Of a stretch of 64,000 nucleotides of DNA, positions 59,610 to 64,000 are shown one piece after another (position 1 is the first letter of the stretch; each line of letters starts with the position of its first letter). This DNA comes from SHVO01 sp964576515 (GTDB lineage Bacteria; Pseudomonadota; Alphaproteobacteria; Rhodospirillales; Rhodospirillaceae), in the NCBI GenBank assembly GCA_964576515.1, contig CAZNUW010000002.1:1-64000 (forward strand), read 5' to 3'. The translations under genes and the position numbers were made by a program. Under the pieces are notes generated by a model that worked only from the letters and a program-made list of their open reading frames with translations, searched no databases and was not told the DNA's origin.

Positions 59610-61124
59610 ATGAGCGCAAGCGCACATCAGGGCGGACCGGCGCGCGAACTGCGAGCGCCGACGGCGGGCGAGCTTCACGCCATGGCGGCTATCGGCTGCT
59701 GGGAATGGGACGTCCGGAGCGACAGGCTCGTCTGGAACGACGGCATGTATGCGCTTCATGGCGTCAGTCCGCAGGATTTCATTCCGACCAGAACGTCCAT
59801 GTTGGACCGTATCGCGCCGCAGGATGTTCAGGCGGTGTTGAATACATGGTGGAGGGACACCGAGGGCCCTCCCTCAGGCGCGCTGGAATGCCGCATCGTC
59901 CGGCCCGACGGCGAGATCCGCCGTCTCCGTCATGTCTGGCGCACGGTGGACGCCGACGGTCCCGCGCCCAAGGTGTTCGGCCTCGCGCAGGACGTCACCG
60001 CGATGCGCGCCGGCGAAGGCGCCTTGCGGCGGGACGCCGCCGATCTCAGGGGAATCGTCGAGTGCTCGGCCGACTATATCTGGGAATTCCGCGTGGAGCC
60101 CGGTGGCGTGTTGGCCGAAGCGATCCGTCTTCGCGCCTTGCGCGCGGACGAGGCCGGCGACGGCAGGCCCGTGGTCGATGGCGACAGCGACCACGACTTT
60201 GTCGTTCTTGAGCAGGCCATCGCCGAGCGCGCCAAGTTCCGCGATATCCTTGTGCCCATCCTCGACGCCAAGGGCGAACCGCGCTGGGTCAATTTCAGCG
60301 GTCACCCTCAATTCGACCGTCACGGCGCCTATTACGGATACCGGGGCGTCGGCGCCGACGTCACCGACAGCATGCGCGCGCGCGACCGCGAGGAGGAAAC
60401 GCGCCAGGCCGGCGCCGTCGGACGCCTGGCCAGCGGCCTCGCGCACGAGATTAACAACCTGCTGCAGCCGATCCTCATCTACTCCGCCTTCGGCGCCGAT
60501 GAAGCGAAAGCGCACGAGAAATTGCACGTTTACTTCACCCGGATCACGCGGGCGGCGGAGCGTGCCACCTTCATCGTGCGCAACGTGCTGTCGTTCGCGC
60601 GCCAGAACGCCGTGGGGCAGGAGGACTTGGAGGTGAGGGCTGTCGTGCGCGATACGATCGACCTGTTGAGCGGCGCCGTGGGCGCGCGCACGCAGATCGC
60701 GTTCACGGGCGACCGCGACGTCGTCGCCCATGTCGAGCGGTCCGGTCTTTCGCAAATCGTGACCAACCTCATCACCAATGCGGTCGACGTGATGGCGGCG
60801 GGTGGGCGCATCGTGGTGCGCGTCGATGAGGTGACGGTGAGCGGCGAAATGGCCAAGGCGGCCGCGATCGCGCCGGGCCGCTACGGCCGTGTGTCGGTGG
60901 AAGACGGCGGCCCCGGTATGCCGCCGGAGGTCGTCGCGCGCATCTTCGATCCGTTCTTCACGACGAAACCGCAAGGCAAGGGGACCGGGCTCGGCCTCGC
61001 GGTCGTGTCCGGCCTCGCGCGAAGCTGGGGCGGCGGCGTGAGCGTCGAAAGCGCCGTCGGCCGCGGCAGCCGTTTCCACATCTACCTGCCTCTGGCCGCG
61101 CGCGAACTTCAGGCCGCGCAATAA
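59610..61124 (+). CDS. PAS sensor histidine kinase (soluble)
   Basis: 504 residues with no membrane segment. Two PAS-like regions (about 20-130: MAAIGCWEWDVRSDRLVWNDGMYALHGVSPQDF; and about 145-270, with a PAC end YGYRGVGADVTD) precede a HisKA domain with His box LAHEINNLLQPIL and an HATPase domain (NLITNAVDVMAAGG, VEDGGPGMPP, GKGTGLGLAVV). The kinase-core sequence is nearly the same as in the kinase at 62070 (AHEINNLLQPIL in both), so they are paralogs. No response regulator lies between them. Confidence 0.88.
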   Translation: MSASAHQGGPARELRAPTAGELHAMAAIGCWEWDVRSDRLVWNDGMYALHGVSPQDFIPTRTSMLDRIAPQDVQAVLNTWWRDTEGPPSGALECRIVRPDGEIRRLRHVWRTVDADGPAPKVFGLAQDVTAMRAGEGALRRDAADLRGIVECSADYIWEFRVEPGGVLAEAIRLRALRADEAGDGRPVVDGDSDHDFVVLEQAIAERAKFRDILVPILDAKGEPRWVNFSGHPQFDRHGAYYGYRGVGADVTDSMRARDREEETRQAGAVGRLASGLAHEINNLLQPILIYSAFGADEAKAHEKLHVYFTRITRAAERATFIVRNVLSFARQNAVGQEDLEVRAVVRDTIDLLSGAVGARTQIAFTGDRDVVAHVERSGLSQIVTNLITNAVDVMAAGGRIVVRVDEVTVSGEMAKAAAIAPGRYGRVSVEDGGPGMPPEVVARIFDPFFTTKPQGKGTGLGLAVVSGLARSWGGGVSVESAVGRGSRFHIYLPLAARELQAAQ

Positions 61125-61216
61125 GCAAAGCCCAAATCTCATTCAACTTGAGGGCGTTTTCTTCTAGTGTCGCCACAGGCCCCCGGGATTTGGAGTGGGC
61201 GGATGTGGAGCAGACC

Positions 61217-61582
61217 ATGTTGGAAACGACCCCGGCGCGCGAAGGCAATATCGTGTTCTTCCGCGCCGCCGGAACTTTGAGCGAAGCCGATTATGCCGGG
61301 ATTTTCGTGCCGGCGATGGACGCCGTCCTCGCCGCCGCCCCGACGTTCCGTCTCTATTGCGATCTCAGCGGTTTGAAGGACTGGGACGAAAGCTCGCGCT
61401 GGGAGACCGGCGAGATTCTGGCCTCGAACGCGCACCGTTGCGAACGCGCGGCCATTGTCGGTGGGCCGTCCTGGGCGGGGCTTGCGTTACTGTTGCGCGA
61501 CTCCCTGCCTGCGGGCCACTACGAGTTCTTCACCAGCGGCAACCAGCCCAAGGCGCTCGCCTGGGTGCGCGGACCAGGCTAA
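61217..61582 (+). CDS. SpoIIAA-like / STAS-related small protein
   Basis: 121 residues. The pattern NIVFFRAAGTLSEADYAGIFVPAMDAVLAAAPTFRLYCDLSGLKDWD... HRCERAAIVGGPSWAGLALLLRDSLPAGHYEFFTSGNQPKALAWVRG follows the SpoIIAA-like (STAS fold) family, cytosolic proteins usually tied to signalling or lipid transfer. ATG 61217 has GGAG (61207-61210) at good distance and is preferred to TTG 61148. It lies between the two paralogous kinases, suggesting a partner-switch or sensory accessory role, which is inferred. Confidence 0.65.
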   Translation: MLETTPAREGNIVFFRAAGTLSEADYAGIFVPAMDAVLAAAPTFRLYCDLSGLKDWDESSRWETGEILASNAHRCERAAIVGGPSWAGLALLLRDSLPAGHYEFFTSGNQPKALAWVRGPG

Positions 61583-61804
61583 GGCGGCAGGTCCGCCCCG
61601 ACCCATATCAGCCTGAAGTTGATTACCTTTTTATGGGCTGCACGTGTTGCTCCAGGATGCGGTCGGTCCCGGCGCCAGAAATCGAAAGACCGCCCGGTCT
61701 ATACGCAGAACCCCGAATTGTCCCCAGGCCGCGAACGGCCTATAAATACGGATGTACCGGGAACCTGCACCCGCGCGTTTGTTTCGGGGTCGAGGGCCGA
61801 GGGA

Positions 61805-62056
61805 ATGGGCGAGCAAAATAAGACAGTCGATATTCTTGTCATGCGCGCGGCGGCCGAAATCCGAAAGGCCGCGGCGCTCGACAAAAAGCGGGCGACCGAA
61901 CTGTCCGGCGTCGCCGACTATCTCGAAAGCATCGTCTATGAGAAGGAGCTCGGCTATGGCGAGCCCCTTTTCCCCGAAGCCGCGCCGCCGCCGTCGACGC
62001 TTGAGGACGAGATCAAGCAGATGATGAAACCGTTCAAGGTCCGGCTCACGCGCTAG
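61805..62056 (+). CDS. Small helical protein of unknown function
   Basis: 83 residues. Predicted mostly alpha-helix (KTVDILVMRAAAEIRKAAALDKKRATELSGVADYLESIVYEKEL) with an acidic, Pro-rich C-terminus (PEAAPPPSTLEDEIKQMMKPF). There is no membrane or signal segment. GAGGGCCGAGGG upstream supports ATG 61805. The gene lies 13 bp before the second PAS kinase, so they likely share a transcript. I do not recognise a family. Confidence 0.5.
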   Translation: MGEQNKTVDILVMRAAAEIRKAAALDKKRATELSGVADYLESIVYEKELGYGEPLFPEAAPPPSTLEDEIKQMMKPFKVRLTR

Positions 62057-62069
62057 CCGCGCCATATGG

Positions 62070-63995
62070 ATGGGCCCATTGTTCACAAAATCGCCGGCCG
62101 CTCCGTCATCGTCCTATGACGACCGCATAGGCGCGATCCGTTTTATCGAAGCCCTGCCCGCCGCGGCGATTGTCGTCGATACCACCGACACGGTCATAGC
62201 CGCGAACGCGCGCGCCGAGGCGATCCTGGGCGCGCCGGTGTCCGTCGCCGTCGGTCGTCCGGTCGACGGCGGTTACAAGTCGTTCCTCGCGCGTGCGCGC
62301 CGCGCCGCGGGCCGGGAGCAGACCAGTTTTGTCCAGCCGTTCGGTCTGGGCTGGTACATGGTCTATTGTTTCCCCGTGCCCTCGGGCTCGATCGCAGAGG
62401 TGTGGACCGCGGTCGCCGCCTTTGACATCACCGCGATGAAGAATGCCGAGTTCGAGATCCGCGAAAGCGAGGCGCGTCTCGAGGAAGCGACCCGTATCGC
62501 GCAGCTCGGCACCTATAAAATCTTCTGGCAGACCGCGTCGGTGCAGTGGTCGCCGCACATGTATGTGATCCACGGCGTCTCGCCGGACGGCTTCATGCAC
62601 ACCTTTGGGAAGTACCGTCATCTTGTCCATCCGGAGGACCGCGAGACGTTCGAGCGCATTTTCGCCGACCAACTCGACGGTAAAGCCTTGCGCGGCGCGG
62701 AATACCGTATCATTCGCGCCGACGGCGCCGTGCGGTGGCTGCGCTTCGATGCCCGCGTGCTGTTCGACGCCGAGGGCGAACCTTACGCCTCCTTCGGGAC
62801 CTGTCAGGACGTCACCGAAGGCAAGCAGCGCGAGCAGGAGCTGAAACAGCTTCTGCGGCGCAACGCCATTCTGTACGAGGCGTTGGACGCCTCGCCCATC
62901 GGTGTGGCGGTGGTGACCACCGACCGCGCGGAACCGGAGTTCTTCTACGCGAACGCCGAATTTGAACGCCTCACGGGATTCAACACCTCGCTACTCAGCG
63001 AGGGTGGGGTTGCAAATTTGCGCGCCGCCCAAGATACGACCGGCGACTCGAGCGGGTGGGACGCGGTGCTGCGGACGTTCGCGACGTCCGCCAGCGGCGC
63101 ATTCGAGTTGACCTGCGCCCGGCGCGAGGGCGGAAGCTTCCTCGCGCAAGTCGAAGTGGCGCCGGTCAGCGACTATCCGGGCCGGGATGCGAGCGTTTTT
63201 GTCTTGAACCTGCGCGATATCACCGCCGACCGCGAACGCGCGGGCCAGATTCTCCAGTCGCAAAAAATGGAGGCGCTCGGGCAGTTGTCCGGCGGCGTCG
63301 CGCACGAGATCAACAATCTCCTGCAGCCGATTCTTGCCCTGTCCGATCTCGGGCAGGACTACGCGGATAAGGACGCCGCCAAGGTCCGCAAATATTTCGA
63401 GGTGATCGCGTCCAGCGCCCGCAAGGCGCGCGACGTCGTTCGCCAGGTGCTCACGTTCGCGCGCCGGGATGCGCCGCAACTGGGCCCGCACAAGATCATG
63501 GGCCTGGTCTCCGACGCGCTCAACCTGCTGCAAAGCGGGCTGCCGCCGGGAATCGTCCTCCAGCAGGACCTGCGTGCCGCCGATGTGATCGTGGTCGTCA
63601 ATCCGACGCAGGTTTCGCAAGTGGTGCTCAACTTGGTCGCGAACGCGGCGGACTCTATGAACGGACGCGGCGCGGTTTCGGTGCGGCTCGATGCGGTCGA
63701 GATCGACGCGACGGCCGCCTCGGGGCTTGCAATCGCGCCGGGCGCGTGGATTCGCCTCAGCGTGTCGGATCACGGTTGCGGCATGGACGCCTATACGCTG
63801 TCGCGTATTTTCGAGCCGTTTTACACCACCAAGGTCGCGGGCAAGGGTACGGGCCTCGGCCTGTCGGTCGTGTACAGCATCGTGACGGGATGGGGCGGCA
63901 CGCTGAAAATCGAGAGCGAAGTTGATCAGGGAACGAAGGCGATGATATACATTCCTACCGCCTCCGCTCAGCATCCTGCGTCCGCCTCGGACTGA
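62070..63995 (+). CDS. Multi-PAS sensor histidine kinase (soluble)
   Basis: 641 residues with no clear membrane helix. Three PAS-like regions are seen: about 20-130 (FIEALPAAAIVVDTTDTVIAANARAEAILG), about 140-255 (YKIFWQTASVQWSPHMYVIHGVSPDGF) and about 265-385 (ILYEALDASPIGVAVVTTDRAEPEFFYANAEFERLTGFN). HisKA follows with His box VAHEINNLLQPIL, then HATPase boxes (NLVANAADSMNGRG, DHGCGMD, GKGTGLGLSVVYSI). It is a paralog of the kinase at 59610. Its partner regulator is not in the window and may lie just to the right. ATG 62070 is used; ATG 62066 is out of frame. Confidence 0.88.
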   Translation: MGPLFTKSPAAPSSSYDDRIGAIRFIEALPAAAIVVDTTDTVIAANARAEAILGAPVSVAVGRPVDGGYKSFLARARRAAGREQTSFVQPFGLGWYMVYCFPVPSGSIAEVWTAVAAFDITAMKNAEFEIRESEARLEEATRIAQLGTYKIFWQTASVQWSPHMYVIHGVSPDGFMHTFGKYRHLVHPEDRETFERIFADQLDGKALRGAEYRIIRADGAVRWLRFDARVLFDAEGEPYASFGTCQDVTEGKQREQELKQLLRRNAILYEALDASPIGVAVVTTDRAEPEFFYANAEFERLTGFNTSLLSEGGVANLRAAQDTTGDSSGWDAVLRTFATSASGAFELTCARREGGSFLAQVEVAPVSDYPGRDASVFVLNLRDITADRERAGQILQSQKMEALGQLSGGVAHEINNLLQPILALSDLGQDYADKDAAKVRKYFEVIASSARKARDVVRQVLTFARRDAPQLGPHKIMGLVSDALNLLQSGLPPGIVLQQDLRAADVIVVVNPTQVSQVVLNLVANAADSMNGRGAVSVRLDAVEIDATAASGLAIAPGAWIRLSVSDHGCGMDAYTLSRIFEPFYTTKVAGKGTGLGLSVVYSIVTGWGGTLKIESEVDQGTKAMIYIPTASAQHPASASD

Positions 63996-64000
63996 AACCT

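Overview
The window joins two kinds of DNA. About 1-22,104 is a high-GC, almost gap-free block of copper/heavy-metal resistance genes of the type that moves between Proteobacteria. From about 22,180 to the end it is ordinary alphaproteobacterial chromosome: the UPF0262 / low-MW phosphatase / Maf group next to murA and dcd, a PspF-PspABC locus, hspQ, ArgE and CysS. A 20-nt copy of what looks like the 3' end of a tRNA-Gly gene (22,085-22,104) sits at the junction, so I read the left block as the right-hand part of a genomic island integrated at a tRNA-Gly. The other end, and any integrase, would lie left of the window. The species cannot be named from the sequence; a Rhodospirillales/Micropepsales-like alphaproteobacterium is a guess.

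Island, left to right: a Met/His-rich secreted protein; a three-gene membrane redox module (flavin/2Fe-2S reductase with a periplasmic metal-binding head, a b-type cytochrome-like membrane protein, a seven-heme cytochrome c); a DUF1622 membrane protein; divergent CopZ chaperone and CopA-type Cu(I) ATPase under two CueR promoters, followed by CueR; CopA multicopper oxidase, CopB and a secreted NTF2-like protein. Then, on the minus strand, a tightly overlapping six-gene operon: DUF2933, ICMT-like methyltransferase, CopB-type (CPH) ATPase, PRPP synthetase, beta-CASP nuclease and an AMP-phosphorylase-like enzyme. The block ends with a small membrane protein and a CusR/CusS pair. Five copies of one operator-like motif (GTAAT-N6-GTCA) lie in front of these units and probably define the CusR regulon.

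Chromosome, 22-48 kb: an unknown 328-residue protein; ArgE and CysS; a Sel1-type lipoprotein fused translationally to a large autotransporter; a possible Cas2/SinR-fold small protein; two paralogous receiver-like proteins; PspABC with a sigma-54 promoter and divergent PspF; a diheme cytochrome c beside a type II sulfide:quinone oxidoreductase; a lysine-2,3-aminomutase family protein; a hybrid histidine kinase; an aminotransferase; PpnN; tRNA-Thr; dcd; murA; UPF0262; a phosphatase; Maf; GalE.

48.6-59 kb is a more A/T-rich accessory region: two sulfotransferase/glycosyltransferase fusions, a stand-alone sulfotransferase, a peroxiredoxin, and a five-gene coupled operon (SGNH/methyltransferase-like, FkbH-type HAD, acyl carrier protein, methyltransferase, MaoC-like). 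I infer that it makes a small ACP-bound, methylated acyl group used to decorate a sulfated surface glycan. The window ends with hspQ and two related orphan PAS histidine kinases separated by a SpoIIAA-like protein and a small helical protein.
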